The position numbers were made by a program, and so were the translations under genes. Shown piece after piece: positions 15,753 through 25,027 of a DNA stretch of 64,000 bases. The notes beneath the pieces were generated by a model. That model was not told where the DNA came from. It searched no databases and worked only from the letters and a program-made list of their open reading frames with translations. Every line of letters begins with the position of its first letter. Position 1 is the stretch's first letter. Source of the DNA: Actinoplanes philippinensis (GTDB taxonomy: Bacteria; Actinomycetota; Actinomycetes; Mycobacteriales; Micromonosporaceae); contig NZ_FONV01000003.1 of NCBI RefSeq assembly GCF_900113015.1, positions 620,001 to 684,000 on the forward strand. Direction: 5' to 3'.

Positions 15753-17068
15753 CTGTTGTCCTCGAGATCTAGGAGGTCGTGCACACGGATGGCCTGGCCC
15801 TGGACCAGGGACTCGTTGGCGGCGAGGCCGGTGAGCAGGGCGCGGGCGCCGTCGACGGCGCCGGCGGTACGCCCGAGCGGGTCGGCCGGCGCGTCCGGGC
15901 GGATCAGGTCGGCGAGCATCCGTACGTCCGCTCCGCCGTGCCCGTGGCGGGCCAGCCCGTCCACCGTGATCTCCCGCGGCGGCGCCCAGAACGGCCGTAC
16001 CAGCAGCCGTTTGAAGCCTTTCTCGGCGGTCGACTCGGCGCCCGGCTCGCCCTTGACCCCGGCGGCCGCGTCCGGCGCGACGTGGTCGCTTTCCACCACC
16101 TCGAGCTCCAGGCGGCCGCGGCTGCCGTTGAACATGACCCGGTAGCCCTCCCACGGGGCGTACGCGGTGAGGTGGTAGCTCATCGACGCGCCGCCGGTGT
16201 AGCGGACCAGCACCGCCATGTCGTCCTCGATGGTCACGCCGGGGCCGAACACGTTGCGGTCCCGGTGGTAGCCGTCGTGGCCCTCGGCGTCGAGGTAGAG
16301 CTCCTTCATCGCCGGCTCGTCGGCCATCCGGAGCGCGAACGGGTCGCCGTCGGCGTCGGTCGCGCCGTGTGCCCGGTCGTAGTCGCGGGCGTACCCGTGC
16401 CGTCGCCCCTGATCGCCGTAGAAGAACAGCCGCCCGGCGGCGAAGACGAGCGAAGGGCTGTCGTCGAGCCACCAGTTGACCAGGTCGAAGTGGTGCCCGG
16501 CCTTGTGCACCAGCAGGCCGCCGGAGTTGGCCTTGTCGCGGTGCCAGCGGCGGAAGTAGTCGGCGCCGTGCCGGACGTCGAGCAGCCACTCGAAGTGGAC
16601 CGAGCCGACCTCGCCGATCTCGCCGGAGGAGATGACCCGCTTCACCGCCTCGTGCAGCGGGTTGTAGCGGTAGTTGAAGGTGACCCGGACGTCGCGGCCG
16701 GTGCGCCGCTGCGCGTCCAGGATGCGGCGGCAACCGGCGGCGTCGACGGTCATCGGCTTCTCGGTGATGGCGTCGCAGCCGGCTTCGAGCGCGGCCACCA
16801 CGTAGTGGTCGTGGTAGCGGTCCACGGTCGCGACCAGCACGACGTCGACGCGCTCACGCTTGAGCATCTCGGTGAAGTCGGCCGCGTCGTAGACGGGCAC
16901 GGGCGTTGCGAGCCGCCTGTTGTGCGCGGCGAGCCGGGCGGGATTGGTGTCGGCCATGGCCACCAGCTCGGCCACGTCCGCGTGGTCACCGGTGATCGCC
17001 CGGACGAACATTCCAGCCCGTGCGCCGGCGCCCACGAGGGCGTACCGGCGGGGTGGGGACGGGGGCAT
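15749..17068 (-). CDS. Gfo/Idh/MocA-family oxidoreductase, first gene of the sugar-acid operon
   Basis: 439 residues from the ATG at 17068, preceded by GGAGG (the frame extends to 17131 without a better start). Rossmann motif YALVGAGARAGMFVRAI; family motif ITEKPMTVDAAGCRRIL; catalytic-region HKAGHHFDLVNWWLDD. The GFO/IDH C-terminal domain is longer than usual, about 300 residues. It probably oxidises a sugar or sugar-acid derivative taken up by the divergent ABC importer. The promoter contains GCAAACGTTTGC 18 bp before the start codon, so the divergent LacI protein probably represses it. Confidence 0.88.
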   Translation of the reverse strand: MPPSPPRRYALVGAGARAGMFVRAITGDHADVAELVAMADTNPARLAAHNRRLATPVPVYDAADFTEMLKRERVDVVLVATVDRYHDHYVVAALEAGCDAITEKPMTVDAAGCRRILDAQRRTGRDVRVTFNYRYNPLHEAVKRVISSGEIGEVGSVHFEWLLDVRHGADYFRRWHRDKANSGGLLVHKAGHHFDLVNWWLDDSPSLVFAAGRLFFYGDQGRRHGYARDYDRAHGATDADGDPFALRMADEPAMKELYLDAEGHDGYHRDRNVFGPGVTIEDDMAVLVRYTGGASMSYHLTAYAPWEGYRVMFNGSRGRLELEVVESDHVAPDAAAGVKGEPGAESTAEKGFKRLLVRPFWAPPREITVDGLARHGHGGADVRMLADLIRPDAPADPLGRTAGAVDGARALLTGLAANESLVQGQAIRVHDLLDLEDNR

Positions 17069-17085
17069 TCCGTCGCCTCCATTCG

Positions 17086-17097
17086 GCAAACGTTTGC
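17086..17097. promoter_or_regulatory. LacI-type operator before the Gfo/Idh-uxaC-uxuB operon
   Basis: GCAAACGTTTGC is a perfect 12-bp palindrome with the central CG typical of LacI/GalR-family sites, located 18 bp upstream of the operon's first ATG. A near copy lies at 17216-17227 in the same divergent region. Confidence 0.75.
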
Positions 17098-17215
17098 AAC
17101 AGATTAGGGACGGAAGCACGAGCGAAGTCAATGCGTAACACGGATTTGTCTAGATTTGACCCGGACCGAACACGATCTTGAAATGGGGGCGACATAGAAG
17201 GGCGTTGACACCACC

Positions 17216-17227
17216 GCAACCGTTTGC
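17216..17227. promoter_or_regulatory. Second LacI-type operator, before the lacI gene
   Basis: GCAACCGTTTGC differs from the perfect site at 17086 by one base. It lies 59 bp upstream of the LacI start codon, 130 bp centre to centre from the first site, compatible with looping or independent autoregulation. Confidence 0.65.
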
Positions 17228-17285
17228 ATTAATGGCTCTCACCGAGAGATCCGGGTCACATCGGATCGCCATCAAGGAGGGCACC

Positions 17286-18311
17286 GTGGCCGTGACGATC
17301 CGGGACGTCGCCAGAGCGTCCGGAGTGCACATCTCCACGGTGTCGCGCACGTTCTCCGCCCCGCATCTGGTCAACCCCGAGACGCGTTCCCGGGTCCTGG
17401 CCACCGCGGAGCAGCTCGGCTACCGCCCCAACCGGGCGGCCCGGGCGCTGATCACCGGACGTACCCACAACATCGGCCTGATCGTGGCCGATATCGCGAA
17501 CCCGTTCTTCCCGCCCCTGATCAAGGCGGCCGAGACCCACGCCCGGCGGCGGGACTACCACGTCTTCGTCGCCGACACCGACGAGGATCCGATCGTCGAG
17601 CTCGACCTGGTGCAGGCCCTGGCCAAGCAGGTCGACGGGATCCTCCTGTGCAGTCCCCGGATGAGCGACGACCAGATAGAGCAGGTGCGCCGCGAGGTGC
17701 CCCTGGTCGTGATCAACCGCATGATCACCGGCTTGCCCGCGGTGGTCATGGACGTGGGACACGGCGCCCGGGAAGCCGTACGCCACCTGCTCGATCTCGG
17801 CCACCGCCACCTGGTCTACCTGGCCGGGCCGCGGGGCTCCTGGACCAACCGGGAGATCCGCCGGGCCGCCGGGGCCACCACCCGGGCGGCCGGCGCGGAG
17901 CTGACCGTCCTCGGCCCGAACCAGCCGGTCGAGGAGACCGGCGCCGCGGCCGCCGAGGCGGTGCGCAGGACCTGCGCCACCGCGGTGCTCGCCTACAACG
18001 ACCTGATGGCCATCGGCCTGCTCCAGGCGTTGCAGGACCGCGGTGTCGACGTTCCGGGGCAGGTGAGTGTCGTCGGCATCGACGACATCGCGTACAGCGG
18101 GCTGGTCCGCCCACGGCTGACAACCGTGGCGAACCCGACCGCGGCCGCCGGCCGTGCCGCCGTCGACATGCTGCTCCAGCAGGGTGACGACGGGGCGACC
18201 GGGCAGGTCACCCTCCGGACCGACCTGATCATTCGCAACTCCACCGGCCCGGGGCCGTACGCCCCGGCCGTCGCGCTCAACGCTGAGGTTGCCGCAACCG
18301 TCAAGGAGTGA
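17286..18311 (+). CDS. LacI-family repressor of the sugar-acid locus
   Basis: 341 residues from GTG 17286, with AAGGAGG 5 bp upstream. N-terminal helix-turn-helix VTIRDVARASGVHISTVSRT and hinge (YRPNRAARALITGRTHNIG), then the ligand-binding domain (DIANPFFPPLIKAAE; VVGIDDIAYSGLVRPRLTTV). It is divergent from the oxidoreductase-uxaC-uxuB operon and directly upstream of a sugar ABC importer (9-bp gap), and palindromes matching its family's operators lie in the shared promoter, so it most likely controls both arms. A hexuronate or oligogalacturonide-derived inducer is inferred from context. Confidence 0.92.
   Translation: MAVTIRDVARASGVHISTVSRTFSAPHLVNPETRSRVLATAEQLGYRPNRAARALITGRTHNIGLIVADIANPFFPPLIKAAETHARRRDYHVFVADTDEDPIVELDLVQALAKQVDGILLCSPRMSDDQIEQVRREVPLVVINRMITGLPAVVMDVGHGAREAVRHLLDLGHRHLVYLAGPRGSWTNREIRRAAGATTRAAGAELTVLGPNQPVEETGAAAAEAVRRTCATAVLAYNDLMAIGLLQALQDRGVDVPGQVSVVGIDDIAYSGLVRPRLTTVANPTAAAGRAAVDMLLQQGDDGATGQVTLRTDLIIRNSTGPGPYAPAVALNAEVAATVKE
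18287..18299. promoter_or_regulatory. Palindrome just upstream of the ABC importer genes
   Basis: GGTTGCCGCAACC is a 6+6 inverted repeat around one base, within the last codons of lacI and 22 bp before the binding-protein start. It shares the GCAACC half with the site at 17216, so it may be a third, weaker operator. Confidence 0.35.
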
Positions 18312-18320
18312 CGAGACCCC

Positions 18321-19619
18321 ATGACCGCATACCACCCCCTTCCCCGCCGCCGCGTGCTCAGCGGTGTCGTCGCCGCCGTGCTGGCCCTTCCCCTGGCCCT
18401 CGGCGCCTGCAGCAGCGACGACGGCGCCGCCGACGACGGCAAGATCGAGCTGAGCTTCTTCTGGTGGGGCGGGGAGGCGCGCGCCCAGCTCACCGAGCAG
18501 GCGCTCGCGCTCTACACGTCCAAGCACCCGGAGGTCACGTTCAAGAAGACGTGGCAGGCCAACCAGGGCTACTTCGACAAGCTGGCCACGCTGACGGCCG
18601 GCAACGACGCCCCGGACATCTTCCAGATCGACGACAACTACCTGGCCGAGTACGCGACCCGCAACGTCACGGCGGACCTCTCCGAGTACACGAAGTCGGG
18701 CAAGATCGACGTCTCGAAGTTCCAGAAGGGCCTCGTCGACTACAGCACCGTCGACGGCAAGGTGGCCGGCGTGGCCATGGGCGAGAACACCCAGGGCCTG
18801 GTCTACAACAAGGCCAAACTGGACGCGGCCGGTGTCGCGGTGCCCACCACCGGGCAGAGCTGGCAGGAGCACATCACCTGGGCCAAGGAGGCCGCGGCGA
18901 AGGCGAAGATCGCCGGCACCATGGACCCCAGCGCCGACTACAAGGCGTTCTGGGTGTGGCTGCGCCAGCAGGGCAAGGAGTTCTACAACGGCAGCGAACT
19001 CGGCTTCACCCAGGCGGACGTGCAGGCCTGGTTCGAGCTGTGGAAGGGCGCCCGCGACGGGAAGTCCACCCCGACCGCCGACGTGATCCACGAGGGCAAC
19101 GCCACCGACGTCACCAAGCAGCTGGTCGTGACGAACAAGGCGCTCACCTCGTGGGTGTGGGCCAACCAGCTGCCCGAGCTGCAGAAGAACACCAAGGACG
19201 ACCTGGCCGTGATCGCCTACCCGGGTGACGCTTCCAAGCAGTGGGCCCGTGCCTCGATGTACTTCTCGATCTACCGCGGCAGCAAGCACAAGGACGTCGC
19301 CGCCGACGTGCTGAACTTCCTCGCCAACGACCCGGAGGCCGGCAAGATCCTCGGCACCGACCGGGGCCTGCCGTCGAACCTCGACATCCGCACCCAGGTC
19401 GCCGCCTCCACGGACAACGAGGCGATGAAGGAGACCATCAAGGTGATGGACGAGCTGGGCAAGAACTTCGGCCCGGCGCCGACGGTTCCGCCGAAGGGCC
19501 ACAGCACGGTGCGTTCCGAGCTGATCAAGGCCGCTGAGGAGGCCCAGTACGGCCGCGCCACCCCCGCCCAGGCCGCCGAGCAGTTCTTCGCCGCCAGCCA
19601 GGCCGCGATCAAGCGGTGA
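18321..19619 (+). CDS. Sugar ABC transporter substrate-binding lipoprotein (family 1)
   Basis: 432 residues. The N-terminus is a lipoprotein signal with a twin Arg stretch (RRRVLSGVVAAVLALPLALG) and lipobox LGAC, Cys near residue 30. The mature part is a type I extracellular solute-binding fold (ELSFFWWGGEARAQLTEQAL; NDAPDIFQIDDNYLAEYATR). It delivers a carbohydrate to the two following permeases, outside the membrane. AAGGAGTGA precedes the ATG. No ATPase gene follows, so, as is usual for these actinobacterial importers, a shared MsiK-like ATPase elsewhere would energise it. Substrate probably a uronate, oligouronate or related glycoside, from context. Confidence 0.92.
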   Translation: MTAYHPLPRRRVLSGVVAAVLALPLALGACSSDDGAADDGKIELSFFWWGGEARAQLTEQALALYTSKHPEVTFKKTWQANQGYFDKLATLTAGNDAPDIFQIDDNYLAEYATRNVTADLSEYTKSGKIDVSKFQKGLVDYSTVDGKVAGVAMGENTQGLVYNKAKLDAAGVAVPTTGQSWQEHITWAKEAAAKAKIAGTMDPSADYKAFWVWLRQQGKEFYNGSELGFTQADVQAWFELWKGARDGKSTPTADVIHEGNATDVTKQLVVTNKALTSWVWANQLPELQKNTKDDLAVIAYPGDASKQWARASMYFSIYRGSKHKDVAADVLNFLANDPEAGKILGTDRGLPSNLDIRTQVAASTDNEAMKETIKVMDELGKNFGPAPTVPPKGHSTVRSELIKAAEEAQYGRATPAQAAEQFFAASQAAIKR

Positions 19620-19624
19620 GTCCC

Positions 19625-20602
19625 ATGGCAACAACAACGGCCCGGCCCTCGTCGACCCGGCCGCCGGCCGGCCCCGCCGCTGCTCAGCGGCGGGGCCGCC
19701 CCGCCAGGCACCGGACCGACGGCATCGCCGGCTACCTCTTCCTCTCCCCCTGGCTGCTCGGGCTGCTGACCATCACGGCCATCCCGATGCTGATGTCGCT
19801 GTATCTCAGCTTCACCAACTACGACGTCCTCTCCGACTGGGAGTCGATGGAGTGGGTGGGGCTGGACAACTACCGCACGATGTTCACCGACGACCCGTCC
19901 TTCTGGCACGCGGTCCAGACCACCCTGGTGTTCGCCCTGGTGGCGACCCCGCTCAAGCTGGCCGCCGCGCTCGGGGTGGCACTGCTGCTGAACCGCCCGT
20001 TCAAGGGCGCCGGCCTGTTCCGTGGCCTGTTCTACCTGCCGTCGCTGCTCGGCGGCAGCGTGGCGCTGGCCATCGTCTGGGTCAACATGTTCAACCGGGA
20101 CGGCGCGTTCAACTCGTTCCTGAGCTGGTTCGGCATCGAGGGCAAGGCCTGGGTCAACGACCCCGACTTCGCGCTCGGCACGCTGATCCTGCTGGCCGTC
20201 TGGCAGTTCGGCGCGCCGATGGTGATCTTCCTGGCCGGCCTGAAGCAGGTGCCGGTCGAGCTGTACGAGGCGGCGTCGGTGGACGGCGCGAGCCCGTGGC
20301 GGAAGTTCATCAACATCACGCTGCCGATGCTGTCCCCGGTCATCTTCTTCAACCTGGTGCTCGAGACGATCAACGGCTTCCAGGGCTTCACCTCGGCGTT
20401 CGTGCTCTCCAACGGCACCGGCGGCCCGGTCGACTCGACCCTCATGTACACCCTGCACCTCTACATCAAGGGCTGGAACGAATACCAGATGGGCTACGCC
20501 TCGGCGATGGCCTGGGTCTTCCTGCTCGCGATCGGCCTGGTCACCGCCGTCGTCTTCCGGACCGGCAGGTTCTGGGTGCACTACTCGGACGGAGAAGACT
20601 GA
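19625..20602 (+). CDS. Sugar ABC transporter permease (MalF-type)
   Basis: 325 residues from the ATG at 19625; a GTG at 19616 overlapping the upstream stop as GTGA is an equally plausible coupled start. Six membrane helices after a basic N-terminus (YLFLSPWLLGLLTITAIPML is the first). The binding-protein-dependent transport EAA loop is EAASVDGASPWRKFINITLP. It pairs with the next gene to form the membrane channel of the importer. The stop overlaps the next ATG by one base (TGATG). Confidence 0.93.
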   Translation: MATTTARPSSTRPPAGPAAAQRRGRPARHRTDGIAGYLFLSPWLLGLLTITAIPMLMSLYLSFTNYDVLSDWESMEWVGLDNYRTMFTDDPSFWHAVQTTLVFALVATPLKLAAALGVALLLNRPFKGAGLFRGLFYLPSLLGGSVALAIVWVNMFNRDGAFNSFLSWFGIEGKAWVNDPDFALGTLILLAVWQFGAPMVIFLAGLKQVPVELYEAASVDGASPWRKFINITLPMLSPVIFFNLVLETINGFQGFTSAFVLSNGTGGPVDSTLMYTLHLYIKGWNEYQMGYASAMAWVFLLAIGLVTAVVFRTGRFWVHYSDGED

Positions 20603-21438
20603 TGACCCTCCAGCGACTGGCCCGGCCCGTCACGCTGGTCCTGCTCTCGGCGGTGGTGCTCTACCCGCTGGTGTGGATGCTCGGCAGCTCGTTCAAGAGC
20701 CAGTCCGAGGTGCTGAACAACATGTCGATCCTGCCGAACGAATGGACGCCGGGGAACTACTCCGACGGCTGGAGCAACTTCGACGTCAGCTTCGGGCGGT
20801 TCTTCGTCAACAGCGCGATGGTGGCCGGCCTGACGGTGGTCGCCAACTGCATTTCCTGCCTTCTGGCGGCGTACGCGTTCGCGCGTCTCAAGTTCAAGCT
20901 GCGCGGATTCTGGTTCGCCATCATGATCGGGACGCTGCTGCTGCCGGGGCACGTGCTGATCGTTCCGCAGTTCGTGATGTTCAAGACGTTCGGCTGGGTG
21001 GGCGGCGACTGGCCGTACGCTCCGCTGATCGTCCCGCAACTGCTGGCCACCGAGGCGTTCTTCGTCTTCCTGATGGTCCAGTTCATGCGGGGTGTGCCCC
21101 GCGAGCTCGACGAGGCCGCCATCATCGACGGCTGCACCCCGTTCGGGGTCTTCCGGCACGTCATCCTGCCCCTGTCGCGGCCGGCTCTGGTGTCGACGGC
21201 GATCTTCTCGTTCATCTGGACCTGGAACGACTTCTTCCGCCAGCTGGTCTACCTCTCCGACCTGGAGAAGTACACCGCGCCGGTGGCGCTGACGCTCTTC
21301 ATCGACTCGAGCGGCCAGTCCTCGGTGGGCCCGATGTTCGCCATGTCGGTGCTCTCGCTGGCCCCGGTCTTCCTGTTCTTCGTGGCCTTCCAGCGCCTGC
21401 TGGTCGAGGGCATCAACACGTCGGGCCTCAAGGGATGA
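20602..21438 (+). CDS. Carbohydrate ABC transporter permease (MalG-type)
   Basis: 278 residues, with GGAGAAG ahead of the ATG at 20602. Six membrane helices beginning TLVLLSAVVLYPLVWMLGSS, and EAA loop DEAAIIDGCTPFGVFRHVIL. It is the second channel subunit of the importer. Its stop overlaps the start of the following YesL-type gene by ATGA. Length and motifs are typical. Confidence 0.93.
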   Translation: MTLQRLARPVTLVLLSAVVLYPLVWMLGSSFKSQSEVLNNMSILPNEWTPGNYSDGWSNFDVSFGRFFVNSAMVAGLTVVANCISCLLAAYAFARLKFKLRGFWFAIMIGTLLLPGHVLIVPQFVMFKTFGWVGGDWPYAPLIVPQLLATEAFFVFLMVQFMRGVPRELDEAAIIDGCTPFGVFRHVILPLSRPALVSTAIFSFIWTWNDFFRQLVYLSDLEKYTAPVALTLFIDSSGQSSVGPMFAMSVLSLAPVFLFFVAFQRLLVEGINTSGLKG

Positions 21439-22145
21439 CACGCTTCCGCAGCCGCCCGCTCGCCGCCTCGGCGGCGGGCGGCGCGCCCGCTCTCACCAGC
21501 ACCGGAGATCCGTCCGGGATGGACTGGCCGCGCGAGGACGAGCCGGAGGCCCGCCCCGACTGGCGCGAACGGTTCGCCCTCGGCACCGACCTGGCCCTGA
21601 TCGGGGTCGTGGTGACGGCCGCCGCCCTGCCGGTGCTGACCCTCACCGCCGCGCTGGCCGCCGGGTCCACCGCCGTGCACCACCGTTACCGGGAGGGACG
21701 GCTGCCCGCGTTCCGCCCGCTGCTGCGCCAGTACGGCCGCTCGATCCTGCCCGGCATCCCGTTCGTGCTGGTGGCCGTACTCCTGCTGATCGATCTGCTG
21801 GCGCTGAGCCGGGGCCTGGTCCCCGGCGGCACACCGGTCCTGCTGGTCACCGCGGGTGTCGCCGGCCTGCTGGCGGGGGTGGCCACGCTCGCGCTGGTGG
21901 CGGTCGGGCGTGACCCGGACACCCCGTGGCGGGCGGCCCTCTCCTGGGCGTGGAGCCGGACGTCGGCCCGGCCGTGGGCGGCGATCGCACCCGCGCTGGC
22001 CGGGGTGATGGCGTTCTTCCTGGCGCTGTCGGTGCCGGCGACGATCCCACTGGTGATCGGCTTCCACCTGTTCGCCGCGCACGTGATCAGCGACCGGCTG
22101 GCGCCGGCGTCGTCGATCCGCGGCGGCCACCACCCGTCGGCGTGA
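21435..22145 (+). CDS. YesL/DUF624-like membrane protein of a sugar-uptake operon
   Basis: 236 residues with an acidic N-terminus followed by about five membrane helices (TDLALIGVVVTAAALPVLTL; SILPGIPFVLVAVLLLIDLL; PVLLVTAGVAGLLAGVATLA; AAIAPALAGVMAFFLALSVP). Size, topology and position at the end of a sugar ABC operon fit the DUF624/YesL family of Gram-positive pectin and glycan uptake loci. Its function there is not established. It overlaps the permease by ATGA. A DUF624 assignment rests on topology and context rather than on a clear motif. Confidence 0.7.
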   Translation: MTRFRSRPLAASAAGGAPALTSTGDPSGMDWPREDEPEARPDWRERFALGTDLALIGVVVTAAALPVLTLTAALAAGSTAVHHRYREGRLPAFRPLLRQYGRSILPGIPFVLVAVLLLIDLLALSRGLVPGGTPVLLVTAGVAGLLAGVATLALVAVGRDPDTPWRAALSWAWSRTSARPWAAIAPALAGVMAFFLALSVPATIPLVIGFHLFAAHVISDRLAPASSIRGGHHPSA

Positions 22146-22196
22146 CAGCCGCCGGCGTGACAGCGGCCGGCGTGACAGCGGCCGGCGTGACACCAG
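22140..22196. repeat. 15-bp tandem repeat after the YesL-type gene
   Basis: 'gtgacagcggccggc' repeats about 3.5 times at a 15-bp period, starting at the stop codon of the YesL-type gene. The 246-bp spacer to the convergent lipoprotein gene shows nothing else clear. Confidence 0.7.
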
Positions 22197-22391
22197 TCAC
22201 AGTGGAGCAACCTCGGGGGCGGGTACCGACACTACGGGCCGATCGGCCCGACCACCCCGCCTCCGAGGATCGCGTGCACCGGAACTCCGCCCTTCGCCTC
22301 AGCCGGCCCGGCCCGTCACGGCCCCGCCGGCCACCGCCTCCCCCGCGCCGTCCCGCCTCACCGCAGTGCCCCTCCGGATACCGGTGACCCG

Positions 22392-23600
22392 TCAGCTCAG
22401 CTTCGACCCGCTGGTCACCGGGTTGCCGTTGCCCAGGTAGAAGATGCCGGGCAGGCCGTCGGTCTCGAACTTCCCGCTCACGTTCTTGCGCAGCGTCGAA
22501 TTGCGGATGGCCAGTGTGCCGGTCCGGTCGTTGCTGACGAAGAAGATCGCGCCGCCGCCCTCGTTGGCCCTGTTCTTCTCCACGATCGTGCCGTTCAGCG
22601 TGAGCGTGTAGGTGTCGCCGTCCTGGTAGATCGCCCCGCCGCTGCCGCCGCCCGGTGTCCCCGCGCGGGCCGGGTTCGCCCCGTTGCCGACGGCCGTGTT
22701 GCCGGAGAAGACGCTGTTCAGGATGGTCCACGAGACGTGGATGCTGCTCAGCGCGCCACCGTTGGAGCAGACGCCGCCGGTGAACGTGCTGCCCGCCACG
22801 TAGATCGGCTGGTTGCCGCCCTGCAACCGGACCCGGATCGCGCCACCACCGATGTCGGGGCCCGTACCGGCGCATCGGTTGCCGGTGAACCGCGAGTTGA
22901 TCACCCGCAGGCCGCCGCCGTTGACGAAGATCGCGCCGCCGCCGCCCAGCTCGTCGCCCGTCTCGGTGGCGTTGCCCTTCGTGAAGGCCAGGTTCTGCAC
23001 GGTCAGCCGTGGCGTCACCTTGTCGTGGCAGTGCCCGCTCGCCGGGCTCACGCCCTGCGCGGTGTCACAGACGTTCATGTAGAGGATGCGCCGCTTGCCG
23101 CCGCCGCTCAGGGTCACCCGGCCGCCGCCGTCGAGCACCACTTTCGCCACCGGGTTGCGCACCTTCGCGGTCGCGGCCATCGTGATCGTCACCGGCGACG
23201 GACCACAGTCGAAGGTGATCACGCCGCCGGCCGCGACCGCCTTCACCACCGCGGCGGAGGTGCAGCTCGCGGGGGTGCCGTCGCCGATCGTACGATCCGG
23301 CTTGCTCGTGTCGACCGGCTTCGCCGCCGCCGGGATCGCCGCCGTGCCGGACGGATTGCCGGGTTTCGGAAGGGTCTTCACCGTCGCCTTCGACGGCGAC
23401 GGCGACGGCTTTCCGGACGCCGACGGCGACGCGGCGCCCGACGGCGCCGCGGCCGACGCGCCCGGCGCCGACGCCACGCCCCCCTCGGTCACCGGCGCGG
23501 GCGTCGCGGCGACCGGCTCGGCCGGCGGCGTCCCGCCGGACTGGCAGGCGGCCAGGCTCCCGGCGACGAGCAGGGTCAGAGCGATCCGTCGAATTGCCAC
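22392..23600 (-). CDS. Lipoprotein with parallel beta-helix domain
   Basis: 402 residues starting at GTG 23600. Lipoprotein signal with lipobox LAAC (Cys 19). A long Ala/Pro/Ser/Lys linker (about 25-100) follows, then a right-handed parallel beta-helix made of repeated GGAIFVNGGGLRVINSRFTG / GGAIYQDGDTYTLTLNGTIV / GGAIFFVSNDRTGTLAIRNS coils. This fold is shared by polysaccharide lyases, depolymerases and adhesins. No lyase catalytic residues were recognised, so a binding or structural surface role is as likely as an enzyme. It stands convergent to the importer operon. Confidence 0.78.
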   Translation of the reverse strand: MAIRRIALTLLVAGSLAACQSGGTPPAEPVAATPAPVTEGGVASAPGASAAAPSGAASPSASGKPSPSPSKATVKTLPKPGNPSGTAAIPAAAKPVDTSKPDRTIGDGTPASCTSAAVVKAVAAGGVITFDCGPSPVTITMAATAKVRNPVAKVVLDGGGRVTLSGGGKRRILYMNVCDTAQGVSPASGHCHDKVTPRLTVQNLAFTKGNATETGDELGGGGAIFVNGGGLRVINSRFTGNRCAGTGPDIGGGAIRVRLQGGNQPIYVAGSTFTGGVCSNGGALSSIHVSWTILNSVFSGNTAVGNGANPARAGTPGGGSGGAIYQDGDTYTLTLNGTIVEKNRANEGGGAIFFVSNDRTGTLAIRNSTLRKNVSGKFETDGLPGIFYLGNGNPVTSGSKLS

Positions 23601-23652
23601 CGGGCGATGCTACGGCGGACGGCGCACGTCCGCTGCCCGCCGTCCGGCCACA

Positions 23653-24954
23653 TCAGCGCCGCCGCGTCAGCGTGGCCACCGACCGCCAGGCGCCCAGGAA
23701 GACCAGGATCAGCAGGGCCAGGGCGACGATGCCGAGAACGGTGACGAGGATCCCGTCCGCATCGAACAGTGGCGCGGAGCCCGAGCGGATCTCGCCGCGG
23801 GCCAGGACGCTGTCGGCCACGTCGATGGACTCGACATCGCCGGCCAGGCCCCACTCGTCGCCGTCCGTCAGGATCGTGCCGGCGCCCAGGTCGATCAGGC
23901 GGGCCGCCTTGATCTGCTCCTGACTCGCCAGGTCGTACTGCGGGCCGGGCTTGTCGAAGATCGTCGCTTCGGTGCCCTCGACCGGTGTGTACTCGACGGC
24001 CACCGGCCGGCCCGACGGCCACCAGCCCAGCACCCGCAGCGCGTAGCTCCCGTCGCGGGAGTACACCGTGCCGGTCGCCGTCCCGTCGGTGGCCGAGATC
24101 GCGGTGACCGTCCAGCGCATCGGGTGCCCGCCGCAGTCGCACGGGGCGCCGGTCGTCACCAGCAGGTTCCGGCCGTCCCGGGTCCACGCGCCCCGGCCGG
24201 CGAGCCGTGCCCCGGCCGGGATCGGCACGTCCGCCGTCGTCGCGCCGGCCAGGGTGAGAACGCTGAGCCTCCCGTCGTTCTGGTAGGCGAGCCGGGTGCC
24301 GTCCGGGGAGAACGCCGCCGTCCAGCCGCTCATGGCGACGACCCGGTTGAGCTCGGCGACCTCCCGCGGGGTTCCGCCGGACACGTCATAGAGGTAGAGC
24401 TTCGTCGTGTCGCTCGCCAGCCCGGGGTCGAGGTGGTCGCCGGCCAGCACCGCCACCGTACGGCCGTCGGGCGACCAGGCCTCCGGCTCCACCGAGACGT
24501 GGTCGCCCCACTGCGGGCCCCAGCCGCTCACCTCGCCGGTGGCCAGGTCGACGATGCCGTCCGAAGAGGCCAGCCGGGCGCCGTCCGGGGAGAGCACCGA
24601 GCCCATGCCGGCCGGGCCGGACAGGCCGGTCACCCGGTAGGTGTCGTCGCCGCGTCCGACCAGAGCGCCGAGTCCGTCCGACCCGTTCGGGAACCAGGTG
24701 TTCGAGCTGTAGAGGATCGAGGCGGCGCCGATCGGGGCGTCCTCGAGATCCGGGGTCCACGCTGCCGGGGCGCCGATCCGGGCCGGCAGTGTGGCCGCGC
24801 CCTGCTCGCCGGGGATGGCGGAGCCGCCGATCGGGTGCCACTCGAACACCTGAGCGCCGAACCCGCAGCCGAACGCCGCCACCGCGAACGCCGCGGTCAA
24901 CGCCACGCTCCTGGCCAGCCGGTTCGTCCAGTCCGGCAGCTGTGCCGTTCGCAT
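23653..24954 (-). CDS. Membrane-anchored beta-propeller (PD40/WD40-like) protein
   Basis: 433 residues from the ATG at 24954. One N-terminal hydrophobic stretch (SVALTAAFAVAAFGCGFGAQ) and one C-terminal membrane helix (ILVTVLGIVALALLILVFLG) followed by a basic tail. Between them are TolB/PD40-like blades: SVLSPDGARLASSDG, EAWSPDGRTVAVLAGDH, AAFSPDGTRLAYQNDG, GAWTRDGRNLLVTTG. Such extracytoplasmic propellers usually scaffold interactions. No partner is evident and the gene appears monocistronic. Confidence 0.78.
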   Translation of the reverse strand: MRTAQLPDWTNRLARSVALTAAFAVAAFGCGFGAQVFEWHPIGGSAIPGEQGAATLPARIGAPAAWTPDLEDAPIGAASILYSSNTWFPNGSDGLGALVGRGDDTYRVTGLSGPAGMGSVLSPDGARLASSDGIVDLATGEVSGWGPQWGDHVSVEPEAWSPDGRTVAVLAGDHLDPGLASDTTKLYLYDVSGGTPREVAELNRVVAMSGWTAAFSPDGTRLAYQNDGRLSVLTLAGATTADVPIPAGARLAGRGAWTRDGRNLLVTTGAPCDCGGHPMRWTVTAISATDGTATGTVYSRDGSYALRVLGWWPSGRPVAVEYTPVEGTEATIFDKPGPQYDLASQEQIKAARLIDLGAGTILTDGDEWGLAGDVESIDVADSVLARGEIRSGSAPLFDADGILVTVLGIVALALLILVFLGAWRSVATLTRRR

Positions 24955-25027
24955 CGTGCCTCCCCACCGCCGGGCCCCGTACACGGCGCGCCGAGCATAG
25001 GTGATCTTGGCAAGGTTGGTCGTGCCC

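Noticed and set aside
14331..16733. uxaC extended to 800 codons
   Set aside because: The 5' part is the Gfo/Idh gene read in the wrong frame; the GTG at 15752 overlaps the previous stop as expected.
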